A stretch of 64,000 nucleotides of DNA from Basidiobolus meristosporus CBS 931.73 (lineage: Eukaryota > Basidiobolomycota > Basidiobolomycetes > Basidiobolales > Basidiobolaceae). Numbering within the stretch: the first letter of the stretch is position 1; each line of letters opens with the position of its first letter. Under the pieces are notes generated by a model. The model saw nothing but the letters and a program-made list of their open reading frames with translations. It was not told where the DNA came from and made no database searches. The position numbers were made by a program, and so were the translations under genes. This document shows, in pieces, positions 10,901 to 22,017 of the stretch. The stretch spans positions 107,534-171,533 of the forward strand of contig MCFE01000103.1 of the NCBI GenBank assembly GCA_002104905.1. Reading direction: 5' to 3'.

Positions 10901-13900
10901 GGTAATTAAGACTGAAAAATCCACTCGATTCCAAACGCTTTTCCAATAAGCGTCCGGCGTAAACAAGAATCCATCAGCAATGACACGGATCAAGAACTCC
11001 AGGGTGAATATGATCGTTATGATGATGTCCACGATAAAGAACATATCAATATCTCGATGATGAATTGGGATGATTTCTAGCCGGCCAAATTTCCTAAGCA
11101 ATCGCTCGCGCTGTGCAAACGGAGTATTCAGCGCAGCAAACACAACGCTGACTATCACGCATATCAGGATGAACCCGTTGAAAAGGTGACTCCATGTGAA
11201 ATGGCTGAATGAAAAGGTCTCAATCGAAGGATCTGAATTACCCACAAGCACTTTGCAAAATCTTCGTATCGGATTGTTCCTCTTGAATATAAAAAGGGAT
11301 GTATCATACGTAGGGTGTGCCGTCATGAAGTCATTAAGAATTGCTTCGCGTTGGTTATAGTGCTCATTTGAGGTGTTTCCCTCGTAGGTAGTCCTGTCTA
11401 GATTGGAGTCTTCTCTTTCGGTCCCGAACGTGTTGCTGGTGTTATTTCTAGTTTCTGCGTGTTTCTTTTTTCCATGGAAAAATCTTCGCAGGCGAGCAGT
11501 AAATCCCTGTGGGCTCGTTCTCCTTGCTTGATTGTTATCCACCTAGATGAGGAAAGAATTAGCGACGTCCGCTCTAGCCAACCCAATAGCTAACGTACTT
11601 TCGTATTCGATTCTTGTAGAAATTCACGCGCAGCACGCTTTTGGACTGGTAGCACGAGGTTTGAAGGAATGCTGTCTACCTCCAGCGCCTTTGGACTTGG
11701 CTTTAAGTAATAGTATGGATTCCATTTACTGAGTTGACATGGCTCGTATAAGTCACAGTTGTCATGGTAAAAGCAGATTCACGAAAATGATACCTGATGA
11801 CATTTTGACTCTCTTGCTGCCTCGTTTCGATCCGCTTGACAGTCTCCTCGAGTTGCATTTTACGCTTTTGCTCCTCGTCCATTTCAAAATTCTCCACTAT
11901 CACGGCGACGAACATGTTGAGCAATATAACTAAGCATGGATTAGGTTTCTGGAGAATAATACCACGCCCAGACATAAATACTCACAATTGGAAAAGCAGA
12001 AAAACAGAAGAATAAACACGGAAGAAAAGACCGCCATGTTGTATTGCCGCTGGATACCAGGCAGGCTGAACAGCGTGTCAGTCCAGTTGTCTCCCGAGAA
12101 AATCTAGTACACTCGAAGTGTCATTTGGGAGAAGTCGAGAAATCTTTGTAAATCAAATGCGTACCTGGAAGAGAGCCAGGAAACTGGCAGCAAAGTTGTC
12201 AAAATTCATATACATGTTATCGCTAGATTGTATTTGGCCACCAAATAGCTGCATCGCCTAGTAGAAAAGTTGGATGTGATTAGCGACTAGTCGATTATTG
12301 TAGAATGGAAGAACCTCTTACCACCGTGGCGCTAACCCCGATGCATATGACGATGAAAAGAAACAAATTCATCATGCCAACAACATTACCCACTGTACGA
12401 GCCTGGACAGGAAAAGGTAAGTCATACTTGCAGGATCCATCGAGTCTCAGGGAAGACACCTACAATCAATTTTCGAATCCGTGGTACCACCATCACAATA
12501 CGATAAAACCTCGCTATTTGAAACACCGTGAAGTAGCGATAGAGCATTCCTGAGAAGGCGGTGGGGATTGGGGGTATCTGGATTATGCAGGTGATCACTG
12601 CCAGGAACAGATCCAACCTATTCCTTTTGGAGGAGCAAAATTTACTATGGCGGTCAGGTCGCCGTGTGGCGAAATACCGCAGTACGATTTCGATGGCGAA
12701 CAACCCGGTGAATACACGTTCGGCTATTAAGAAATCCCCCTGAACTAAAGATCGTTTAGATTGAATTCTGGGAGTGTTGGAGAAGAGAAGCTTACTCATG
12801 GTGGGATCCACGGTTGATTTAGGTTCTTCATCGTCAGGGTCGTATGAGCGGATGCACATGATCACCAGGTCGGCAGCCACCAGGAGCACCCAAAAATAAC
12901 GGGTGATTTCGAAATGCCTCTCCAGGAAATTCGGCTCCAAGACTGTTTTCTGCCCTTGTGGAACCTCCTCTTCGGTATTATCGTTTAGGACGATGGCAGT
13001 TCTATTGGTTCGGGCCGTTATTATGTGTGTTGATGTGCATATAACATATACTACTCAAGAGCATACTTGGTGGATATAAAGGCACTGTGGTTAGTGTCTT
13101 CGCGAATCTTGGCAAACATCTCAGTGATGACGGCGACAAAAAGATTGAGCAGCCAAAAATTGAAGATCACCACGCCTATGATGTAGTACAGGGCGGAGGG
13201 CAATGAGTATTCAGCATCCATAGTCTGAAACATCAAATCAAGCCATCCTTGGGCTGTAATCCTTGGTTAGCTCTGCACCTCATCGAGGGAGGGATTTCAC
13301 TTACCAGCGGTAATGCCAAATAGTATTGGCACGGATTGGAAGATGTTGTCGAAGCCGAGTGTCCCCTGAAAAGGGCTTCCTACGTTCTAGGGCATCGCAG
13401 CGATGAGTGCTTACATTGGATTTGGTCGATGTACAGAAGGCCATACTATACCATGCATTTGTAATTACTGGGGCATGCATACCCCTTGGTGAAACTATCA
13501 TAGTATCCGCAATATCTCTCCGGAATGGTGAAATAATCCTCGATGTTGTCCGGGTTTTCAGGTACGTCTATGCTGGTGTTAGAGGATTAGGGTCAACGAT
13601 AAGGGTTGAAGACATACTTTCAGCAACGCAACGCCGGTCAAATGAGCCCTCGAATGAGATAACCCCTATGATGCTAGCAATAGAATGGGTCAAGAGCTCT
13701 TATGTGCATGAGGAATTACAGGAAGATACCCAAACAGCAGGAAGAAGCAGAACAAGAACAGAGTCACATTTACCAGGACCGGGGCACTCTTCTTGAGAGA
13801 CCTCAGGATAGTCTAGAACATCCCGTGGTTAGTGGAACGTTCTTTTACCCGGCTAACTATGCTTACCCAGGATCCCGATGTCAAGGAGATCAGCCGGAAG

Positions 13901-14678
13901 GGACGCAGAGCACTCAATGCGACGAACACGGTAAAGCGACCGTGTCCAGTAAAGAGCAATACCAGGTTGATCCAGTATGAAACAACAACAACGAAATCAA
14001 TCCGCTGGAAGCTGTGACGTAAGTATGCCTTATCGGGAAAAAGCGAGTCCAGCTCCGAGTGAACATCCACCACAAGAAACTGAGACTTGGTCGTGAGGTT
14101 GGCTCTTGGATTCCTGGGCTGAAGCCCAATGGGGTTGAAGACGAATCCCGAGATGATTATTCGAGCAATCATTTCCAAGCTATCCAGAGGTCAGCATGGG
14201 TCAGAGGCAAGATGGCGCATATCGGAGAGTACATACGTATAGAAGATAAAGATCACTAACAAAGGGTATTCGGCCCAATTGGCTCCAAAACTGTAGTCCC
14301 GCACTCCAGCATCCCAAAATTGTATGCACAATAGAAGCCAATTGTGAAGGATGAGCAGCGTAATAAACAGTCCCATCCATCTAGAGAATTTGGTCACTAC
14401 GTGGTATATGTAAGTCGCTTCAGCAGAGATTACCTCTTGTTGAAGAGTTTTGCTAGAAATATTCGGAACCGATTGTTGGGACTGAATATGTAGAGGGAAC
14501 GACCGCCAAGCCGGTGTGCTTCAGGGTAGTATTCGCTTGACTCTTGGCTAGATTCCTCGTGGGCATTGTCGAATCGAGTGGTGGTCAGTCGGATGATACG
14601 CACTGATGCTCTTTGAATTGCGCTCCCCACCCTCGAATGGCGGAATGTTGGCCTGTTGTCTGCGCCTTGTGTGTCCAT
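7930..14678 (-). CDS. CCH1: CCH1-like four-domain voltage-gated calcium channel alpha subunit
   Basis: A multi-exon gene (many introns of about 50-70 nt) encoding roughly 1,800 residues. Start taken at the ATG at 14678 (MDTQGADNRPT); stop TGA at 7930-7932. Four six-helix repeats are visible: I (14400-13050), II (12940-11700), III (largest exon, 10034-11542) and IV (9967-9134). Pore loops read ITAAQGWLDLMF, FSGDNWTDTLF, IVSNEGWVDVM and STGEGWNSFMHDF. The S4 helices of I and IV carry few Arg/Lys. After IV come an EF-hand-like and IQ-like cytoplasmic tail (9137-8300) and a Ser/Asp-rich end. Family: plasma-membrane high-affinity Ca2+ influx with Mid1, used in stress and pheromone responses. The order of domains and the GEGW of repeat IV make the assignment firm; exact exon borders are not all resolved. 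Confidence 0.9.
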
Positions 14679-16427
14679 GGGACTAAGTTGATACACTATG
14701 TCTACGATTTGGACGGTTTAAGCAGATCGACGACTGACAAGTCGGATGCCTACAGAATGAACGCAAAATGGCTGAGTGCTCGATAGGGCGAATTTGGTGG
14801 AGAGCTGGCATGGATTACCCAATATTTCTACACCAGTTCGTATCGCTTGTGTATGGAAGAGAGGAGCAGAGTCTCGCCAAGGATGTAGGGAATCAAAAAA
14901 CAAAACCGATCAAGCGGGCTTGCAGTTTATTTAAGTAATGCTGAGTCGGGAAGGCTGGTTTAGTGATCAATACAAACACTGTTAGCCAATCTTCGACATA
15001 TTTGAGGAGAAATAGCCTTCAGGATCAGCAGTGATGATTGCATAAGGTCAAACAAAGATAATGGCTGCATATTGATCACTTTACCAGCATTCATCCACCC
15101 ATCCATCCACCCATCCATATTGGCCTTTACCAACATTCATCCGCACATCCATAGGGTTTCAAGCGCATCCTTTTTAGGGCTTTTTGACACTGGCTGGATA
15201 TATCTATTATCTTGAGTCGGTGTAGGCCCTGTCTCGGCGTTAGTGAAATGGGTGGAATGGCTGAGGAGTTCCAGTCATCACGCTTATGTGTGAATTGTGT
15301 CGGAGAAATGCCGTGGACCATCATTGTTTGTGGGCCTTGGCTTGCGCTTACATCTGATCGTCCAGCAATATTTCCTTCATATTGGACCTGGATTGTACTC
15401 ATGCAGGATATGTTTCTGCAATGTTATCTTCAACAGCCAGGGATATCTGATGACGATGCAGGCAACAGGCTAACTAGCAAGTTTCGAGATGATGAGTTGT
15501 GGATTGTGGTTGTGGGTGTTGGTACAGTAGATGGTGTACTCGGTTGCCAACATGAAGTCTCTCCGGTTGAACGCTGCAGTAAAGAAATCCAGCCCACAGG
15601 TTCATGTAAGCATTGGCTGAGTTACCCTCGAATAAGGATATATTGTTGCATTCGCTGAGTTAGCCCCCTATCCCATTTGGGCCTGCATCCAACGCTTAGA
15701 ATCACTGGTTTCGGAAAATAAGATGATTCAGGCAGGTGAGCATTTATCATCCCTTTGTTCTCAGCCTATCAACTTTGCTTTGGAGATGTGTCAAATATAA
15801 GACTTCTTGGTGTCATATTGGCTAGGATTTGAGCACTCTATGGTGATTGGGACTCAGCTTTTGGTCAATTGGTAACCACTCCCTTCACTAAGCATTATCC
15901 TTGAGAGTTGAGATTCTTGGAAAGATATCCTTGGACGTGGGGAGATTTGCAATTGGCTAATTGTTACTTTTATTTTGCCAACACTTTGACCATACCTTTC
16001 CATGGCTTCTAAGCCCCCAATTCCACTTGAAGGGAAGTATTTTGACATGTTTCGGATCAAGTACGAAGCAAAAATAGCCGAATGACTTGTCGTATTACTA
16101 ATGGCCTTGACAAAAGCACCTTCATCTTGCAGGAAACTTGCGAAAACAGACAACGCGCTGCAGGCACTGGATGGATGCTAGAAAGCATGGTCGAGGTGCA
16201 TTCATTGCAAATTAAGTAGGAGAATGAGCGAGCAGATGTTGCTGCGAAATGAAACATAAATTGACTGGGTGCATCACTGGTATTTAGCAAAGTAATGTCT
16301 TTATTGGAACTGTATCTGTATCATGATTGGTATCTAAGTGGAATGCTAGCCTGCTTGAAATATGTAGAGCCATGTTAGATGTCGAATAATTGCTATATGT
16401 GTTGTCACGTCTGGAGCGGGTGGATCT
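14679..16427. other. Intergenic, no supported gene
   Basis: This stretch holds the upstream region of the channel gene and the 3' flank of the acidic-protein gene. A short CATC/CACC-type simple repeat lies at about 15090-15120. Open frames at 15212-15658 (+) and 15854-16290 (-) show no recognisable domain and no splice-linked continuation, so I do not call them. Confidence 0.5.
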
Positions 16428-17123
16428 TCAAAGACCAACTTTGCCGAGGAGGTTCTTCAGGCAAATCTTAGCGTTGGCCTTGACCCCCGCAACATTGGCA
16501 TCGGCACGGATGTCGTCACACTCATCGTGATGCTCTTGAATGTAGTCACCGTTGTAGTCTCCGCTGTAGTCTCCATCATAGTCCGCATCGTAGTCCCCTT
16601 CGCCATAGTCTTCTTCGTAATCGCCCTCATAGTCGCCCTCATAGTCATCCTCATAGTCACCAGAGTAGTCGGTGCTGTCATAGCCATTACCATGATCCTC
16701 GCCCTCACCCTCGCCCTCATAACTGTCCTCATGATCACCTTCATAGTTGCTCCCGTAGCTGTTGCTTCCTTCATAGGATGTGTCATAGGAGGCATTGTTG
16801 TTTTCGTAGTCACCGCCTTCGCCACCACCCTCACCACCATTGTAGTCTTCATGGCCAACATCATAGCTATTGTTGTTTTCGTAGTCGCCACCTTCGCCTC
16901 CACCCTCACCACCATTGTAGTCTTCATGGCCAACATCATAGCTATTGTTGTGATCCTGGCCTACATTGCCATAGCTGCCTCCGGAACCGTTGTAGTCGGA
17001 GGTATCGTAGGATGATTTGCTTGAGCCTTGAATCCCAGTGGTGTACTCTCTTGGGATGGCTAATCCATCAGTGAGGTTGACGATGGCGAGGGCGGTGATG
17101 GTGAGTAGTCCAAGGTACTTCAT
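16428..17123 (-). CDS. Secreted Asp/Glu/Gly/Tyr-rich repeat protein, copy A
   Basis: A 231-aa intronless frame. The N terminus MKYLGLLTITALAIVNLTDG is a signal peptide. The mature part is very acidic and low in complexity: two 25-residue repeats (core SYDVGHEDYNGGEG), then Ser/Tyr/Gly-rich and GDYEGDY-type repeats. A distinct 35-residue tail with two cysteines (ECDDIRADANVAG..KICLKNLLG) ends the protein. No hydrophobic anchor follows the signal, so it is probably secreted or wall-associated. I do not recognise the family; clustered acidic residues could bind cations such as Ca2+, and the conserved tail may be the functional or anchoring part (inference). A TATA-like run lies at about 17199-17210 upstream. 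It pairs with copy B, divergently transcribed. Confidence 0.8.
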   Translation of the reverse strand: MKYLGLLTITALAIVNLTDGLAIPREYTTGIQGSSKSSYDTSDYNGSGGSYGNVGQDHNNSYDVGHEDYNGGEGGGEGGDYENNNSYDVGHEDYNGGEGGGEGGDYENNNASYDTSYEGSNSYGSNYEGDHEDSYEGEGEGEDHGNGYDSTDYSGDYEDDYEGDYEGDYEEDYGEGDYDADYDGDYSGDYNGDYIQEHHDECDDIRADANVAGVKANAKICLKNLLGKVGL

Positions 17124-17687
17124 GGTATATTTACGATTCCGTTAACTGGATAATTACTCGAAGAGAGTGGCTGATAAACAACGGAGAACATCACCGCTTT
17201 ATTTATATATTATTCACAAGACTCTGACTTGGATGTATCCTCACGTGTACATCAAGCACCTTTTTGCATAGATTGAAAGTTGCATAGCATCTAGCACCAG
17301 TCGATCTGTTCAGCTGTAATGTAGATCTAGTAATGGAGTCTGTTATTCGTGATATAGCTCAGTAGAGAGTAGCACATGCAAATGTGAACGCACGTTTATA
17401 AGGGGCAAATACAGTTGAGCTCAAGTCGGGTAACGGAGTCCCTTGACACCAACTAATATCTGAGATTGGCGAGTGGGATTAAACGGATTTGTCTTGAACC
17501 TATTTCTCAACTTTGGCCTGCAGATCTCCAAGGGCGAACTTCGAGGTGCATCCCATCCAGATTGACCAAATAAATCTGCCATTTAATTATTGATCTACAT
17601 TAATGGGAATTCACCTCAACCGTGCCTATATATAGTGGATGAAACGAATGTCATCCACATACTCAAGCTTTTGACAGTTTAACTCAA
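17124..17687. promoter_or_regulatory. Divergent promoter region between the two acidic-protein genes
   Basis: This 564-bp spacer carries one TATA-like element per side: TATATAAATA-type sequence on the minus strand near 17199-17210, and CTATATATAG at about 17627-17637 on the plus strand, some 50 nt before the copy B start. The two halves are not inverted copies of each other, although the genes they drive are. Confidence 0.5.
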
Positions 17688-18464
17688 ATGAAGTACATTG
17701 GATTACTCACCGCCCTCGCCATCGTCAACCTCACTGATGGATTAGCCATCCCAAGAGAGTACACCACTGGAATTCAAGGCTCAAGCAAATCATCCTACGA
17801 TACCTCCGACTACAACGGTTCCGGAGGCAGCTATGGCAATGTAGGCCAGGATCACAACAATAGCTATGATGTTGGCAATGAAGACTACAATGGTGGTGAG
17901 GGTGGAGGCGAAGGTGTCGACTACGAAAACAACAATAGCTATGATGTTGGCCATGAAGATTACAATGGTGGTGAGGGTGGAGGCGAAGGCGGCGACTACG
18001 AAAACAACACTAGCTATGATGTTGGCCATGAAGACTACAATGGTGGTGAGGGTGGTGGCGAAGGCGGTGACTACGAAAACAACAATGCCTCCTATGACGC
18101 ATCCTATGAAGGAAGCAACAGCTACGGGAGCAACTATGAAGGTGATCATGAGGACAGTTATGAGGGCGAGGGTGAGGGCGAGGATCATGGTAATGGCTAT
18201 GACAGCACTGACTACTCTGGTGACTATGAGGATGACTATGAGGGCGACTATGAGGGCGACTATGAGGGCGATTACGAAGAAGACTATGGCGAAGGGGACT
18301 ACGATGCGGACTATGACGGAGACTACAGCGGAGACTACAACGGTGACTACATTCAAGAGCATCACGATGAGTGTGACGACATCCGTGCCGATGCCAATGT
18401 TGCGGGGGTCAAGGCCAACGCTAAGATTTGCCTGAAGAACCTCCTCGGCAAAGTTGGTCTTTAA
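17688..18464 (+). CDS. Secreted Asp/Glu/Gly/Tyr-rich repeat protein, copy B
   Basis: A 258-aa intronless frame, nearly identical to copy A. Differences: two residues fewer in the signal peptide (IT missing), three instead of two 25-residue SYDVGHEDYNGGEG repeats, one more GDYE unit, and a few substitutions. The net +27 residues are accounted for by +25 +4 -2. The C-terminal tail with its two cysteines is the same. DNA identity starts at the ATG and ends at the stop (TAA here, TGA in copy A); flanks are unrelated. An AATAAA signal lies at 18574-18579. The function is unknown; predicted to be secreted and strongly negative. Confidence 0.82.
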   Translation: MKYIGLLTALAIVNLTDGLAIPREYTTGIQGSSKSSYDTSDYNGSGGSYGNVGQDHNNSYDVGNEDYNGGEGGGEGVDYENNNSYDVGHEDYNGGEGGGEGGDYENNTSYDVGHEDYNGGEGGGEGGDYENNNASYDASYEGSNSYGSNYEGDHEDSYEGEGEGEDHGNGYDSTDYSGDYEDDYEGDYEGDYEGDYEEDYGEGDYDADYDGDYSGDYNGDYIQEHHDECDDIRADANVAGVKANAKICLKNLLGKVGL

Positions 18465-18704
18465 TCGGATAATTCAGGCAGTCAGCTCACATAATAATAA
18501 TAATAATACCAATGCTTGATTGGCTTTGCATCATTCGGACGGAACAATCATCCATAATACGTGCACTTGAAAAAATAAATGTCGGACGCTTCGAATTAGG
18601 GTTGAGGAATTTATTAAGAAGATGAACGCACGATTCCTCTACACAGTGGGTTCGATCTCGCTATATTTATAAAAAATCACCCAAATCACTCCCGGGAATA
18701 CGGC

Positions 18705-20738
18705 TTAGAATGGTCGGGCCAGAAGGTGGGGAAGTGGTTCAGTCTTGTAGAATTCGATCATCTTGACCGATTTTTGGGCAATGGCGGCTGAAGTGATGCC
18801 AAATCTTTCGTAGAGTTGTCCAGCAGGTGCTGAAGCTCCGAATGTGGTCATACCAATCGAGGCATGAGCATATTTTCCCCAACCAAATGTGGTCATAGCC
18901 TCAACACTGAGGACTGGAACATTACGAGGGAACACAGACTCCTTGTAGGCCAACTCTTGTTGGTCGAAGAGCTCCATAGAGGGCATGGACACAATGCGAG
19001 CCTTGACACCGGAAGCCGCCAACTCCTTAGCGGCCTCAACACAAATGGAAACCTCCGAGCCGGTAGCCACAAGTACGATTTCGGGCTCAGGAACATCGCT
19101 CAAAACGTAAGCGCCCTTGAGAGTATTCTCAATGGAGGAACCCTCGAGGTGTGGGAGGTTCTGTCTGGAGAGGGCAAGGACACTTGGGCGATGCTTGTTC
19201 TGGATGGCTGCCAAATAGGCACCAGAAACTTCATTACCATCTGCTGGTCTGAATACCAAGGTGTTGGGAGTTGCTCTGAGAGAAGCCAAGGTTTCAATGG
19301 GTTGATGTGTAGGTCCATCCTCACCCAGACCAATGGAGTCATGAGTCATGACGTAGATCACACGTAGATGAGAGAGTGCGGAGAGACGAGAAGCACCCAA
19401 GGCGTAGGAGATGAAGTTCAAGAAGGTAGAGCAGAACGGAATGAATCCACCGTAAGCAGCAATACCGTTACAGATGGCAGCCATACCATGTTCGCGAACA
19501 CCGAAACGAATGTAACGACCTGCGTAACTTCCTAGTCCAGTGCTCTCATGTTGGAAGTCCACGGCAGTCTTCCATCTGGTAAGGTTCGAGTGGGTAAGAT
19601 CTGCTGAGCCACCAACAAGTTCAGGTACAGCCTCCGCGATCTTGTTCAACGCGATTTCCGAGAGCTTTCTTGTGGCAACGGCGGGATCGGCAGGGGTGTA
19701 TCTTGGGAGAGCATCCTCCCATCCGGCAGGAAGCTCGTTCAAGACACGACGCTTAAGCTCTTGAGCAAGTTCTGGGTATTGCGCAGAATACTTCTCGAAC
19801 AACACATTCCATTCATCTTCGCATTGGCTTCCTCGCTTTTGAACGCTGCTGTAGAAGTCCTTCACCTCTTGAGGAACAAAGAAGCTCTGGGCAGGATCGA
19901 AACCGAACTTGGACTTGAGTTGGGCCAAGTCATCGTTGCTCAAAGGAGCCCCGTGAACCTTTTCACTTCCTTGGAGGAGGGAACCGCAACCGATCACGGT
20001 GCGAATCTTGATCAAAGTGGGCTTGTCGGTGACCTTCTTTGCCTCGGCGATGGCCTTCTCGATGGCTTCAAAGCCGTAGTCACCATCCTCCACACTAAGA
20101 GTGTGCCATCCGTACGCCTCGAAACGCTGGCATACATCCTCGGTGAAGGCAACCTCGGTGCTTCCGTCGATTTGAATCTTGTTGTCGTCATAAAGGGCGA
20201 TCAGTTTTCCCAACTTAAGATGGCCAGCTAGGGAAGCGGCTTCAGCAGAAACTCCCTCTTGCAGACAACCATCACCAAGAATGGTGTAGGTGTAGTTGTC
20301 AACAATGGGGAATCCTTCTCTGTTGAAAGTGGCAGCAAAGTTGGCTTCGGCCATGGCGAGACCAACTGCGTTAGCAATACCCTGTCCCAAAGGACCGGTG
20401 GTAACTTCGATACCCTCGGTCATGAAGTTTTCAGGATGGCCAGGGCAGATGGAATCCATCTGTCTGAAAGACTTGAGGTCATCCATAGTGACATTGTATC
20501 CAAGAAGGTGAAGCAGGACATATTGCAGAGCGCAGCCGTGTCCGTTGGAGAGAACAAAGCGATCACGGGTGAGCCAGTTGGGGTTCTTTGGGTTGAACTT
20601 CATGAACTTGGTAAAGAGCACGTGGGCCATAGCTGCACAGCCCATGGGAGCACCGGGATGTCCCGAGTTGGCTTTTTTGACAGTGTCAGCAGCAAGTACA
20701 CGAATGGTGTTTGCGGAGAGAATATCAATGTCCTGCAT
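18705..20738 (-). CDS. TKL1: Transketolase
   Basis: 677 aa, intronless, full length for the family. It transfers two-carbon ketol units between sugar phosphates in the non-oxidative pentose phosphate pathway, using thiamine diphosphate and Mg2+. Visible: substrate-binding SGHPG (residues 25-29) and NGHG (65-68), the thiamine diphosphate motif beginning LGDGCLQEG (GDG at 155-157) with a downstream Asn, and the pyrimidine-domain segment with FGVREHGMAAICNG. It is cytosolic, with no targeting peptide. A TATATAAGAC box on the minus strand at 20781-20790 lies about 45 nt before the ATG, and an AATAAA signal is at 18610-18615. Codon use looks optimised, as for a highly expressed gene. Confidence 0.98.
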   Translation of the reverse strand: MQDIDILSANTIRVLAADTVKKANSGHPGAPMGCAAMAHVLFTKFMKFNPKNPNWLTRDRFVLSNGHGCALQYVLLHLLGYNVTMDDLKSFRQMDSICPGHPENFMTEGIEVTTGPLGQGIANAVGLAMAEANFAATFNREGFPIVDNYTYTILGDGCLQEGVSAEAASLAGHLKLGKLIALYDDNKIQIDGSTEVAFTEDVCQRFEAYGWHTLSVEDGDYGFEAIEKAIAEAKKVTDKPTLIKIRTVIGCGSLLQGSEKVHGAPLSNDDLAQLKSKFGFDPAQSFFVPQEVKDFYSSVQKRGSQCEDEWNVLFEKYSAQYPELAQELKRRVLNELPAGWEDALPRYTPADPAVATRKLSEIALNKIAEAVPELVGGSADLTHSNLTRWKTAVDFQHESTGLGSYAGRYIRFGVREHGMAAICNGIAAYGGFIPFCSTFLNFISYALGASRLSALSHLRVIYVMTHDSIGLGEDGPTHQPIETLASLRATPNTLVFRPADGNEVSGAYLAAIQNKHRPSVLALSRQNLPHLEGSSIENTLKGAYVLSDVPEPEIVLVATGSEVSICVEAAKELAASGVKARIVSMPSMELFDQQELAYKESVFPRNVPVLSVEAMTTFGWGKYAHASIGMTTFGASAPAGQLYERFGITSAAIAQKSVKMIEFYKTEPLPHLLARPF

Positions 20739-21735
20739 AGCTCAAGATCGAATTGTGGAGATTACCTGGGACCAGCCGGGGTCTTATATAGCCGATCAGC
20801 AAGCGAACCACATTTTCCGCGCTCTTCGGTCCATTTCACGCCACCATATCATAGATTCTATGCGGTTTCCATTCTTGTGCGCCTATCTGATTTATCTTAT
20901 ATTTGCATACCCACAATAAGCTCGGCCGAGATTCAACTTGCCAACAAATGCCGACCTATTCTGGAGACATTATTCTAACGGATTTGACGATTGGCCCCTC
21001 TAATATCCTTAAGAGGGTATCGCTCAATTTCACCTAATTCCATTAACCTCAGGACAGCCAATGAACGCCGACCCTCACTACTTGGAACCTGGCAAAGCTC
21101 TTCATACGTATGTGGCGAGGTGTCATTCTAGATCATCGAATTCTGCTTTAGTTTGCTTCCTCGATACGAAACACATTCCACAACGTGGAGCGACGCTCCT
21201 GAATTTGGCTCGAGCGACCATGTGTACCACTCCGTATTCCCTCCACCCATTCCAAAGACGACCTTTTCATGTCATGGATGTGATAGGCTTTATCGATGGA
21301 AGCAGTGAAACACCCAGAACCAAAAATAAAGGGATCAATTGTAATTCATGGTTTATCTGGATTTCTACAGTAATTAAATGAAAAGCAGATGGGAAGAAAA
21401 ATGCAAGATAATCGAGGTCCAAAGAGAAGCATCGTTGGTCTATATGGACATGTGCACGACCGTGAAAAATGCCTGGTCCGTGGAAGAAGTAGAATAGGCG
21501 AGTGCGAGGGAGGGGGAGGGGGAGGAGGACTGGAAATCAGCCTCGTAAAGATACAGGAACAAAAAACCGAGGTAACAATACAAAGATACGTGGTAATAGG
21601 TTATGCAAGAAAAATTAATGTGGCCGATAAGTAAGCTGGCAGACTCGATAATAGAAATAAAGTAGAGGGTCTTAATAACTTGAATAGGGCGATGCGAAGT
21701 ATAGGTAATTGTCAGGTAAGTCAAGCACGGGCGCG
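20739..21735. other. Intergenic between transketolase and G-gamma
   Basis: This 997-bp stretch holds the transketolase promoter and the 3' flank of the G-gamma gene. Short open frames on both strands lack recognisable domains. A purine-rich run (GGGAGGGGGAGGGGG-like) lies at about 21509-21528. Confidence 0.5.
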
Positions 21736-22017
21736 CTACATAACGGAGCATACACAGTTGTTACTCGTACTCGGAGCATATGGGTCGTCTCTTTTCTCCG
21801 TAGGACCCCAGACTGAGGGCAGCATAGGATCCCGAGTGCATTTGGTGAACTTCACCAGGCTGAACAGTGGCGAGTTAGCATCCAAGTAGTAACATTCCAG
21901 GTAGAAGGCTACTTACGACATACTGGCTTCACTAACAGTAGCCCGTGGTACGTTGAGCTGCTCGCGAAGACGTGTGTTGTTTTCAAGAATCTTCTTCAGT
22001 TTGATTTCCGTCATCAT
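21736..22017 (-). CDS. STE18: Heterotrimeric G-protein gamma subunit
   Basis: Two exons, 22017-21917 and 21859-21736, joined across a 57-nt GTAAGT..CAG intron with a GCTAAC branch-like site, give 74 aa. The N-terminal half is a coiled coil (MMTEIKLKKILENNTRLREQ) that in this family pairs with the G-beta N terminus. Then come a conserved SEASMSLVKF segment, a PSVWGP..DDPYAP motif typical of fungal gammas, and a C-terminal CSVM CaaX box with a second cysteine two residues before it. Expected role: prenylated (and perhaps palmitoylated) membrane anchor of the G-beta/gamma dimer in pheromone or nutrient signalling. The ATG at 22017 is followed directly by a second ATG; either could start. Confidence 0.9.

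Noticed and set aside
15212-16290. Open frames of 77-148 codons in the 14.7-16.4 kb gap
   Set aside because: No domain, no splice-linked extension and no sensible composition.
16527-18435. Long open frames in other frames of the acidic-protein genes (Val/Ile-rich, Met/Thr-rich, His/Cys-rich)
   Set aside because: By-products of GAN/GGN-repeat codons; both gene copies give the same shadows.
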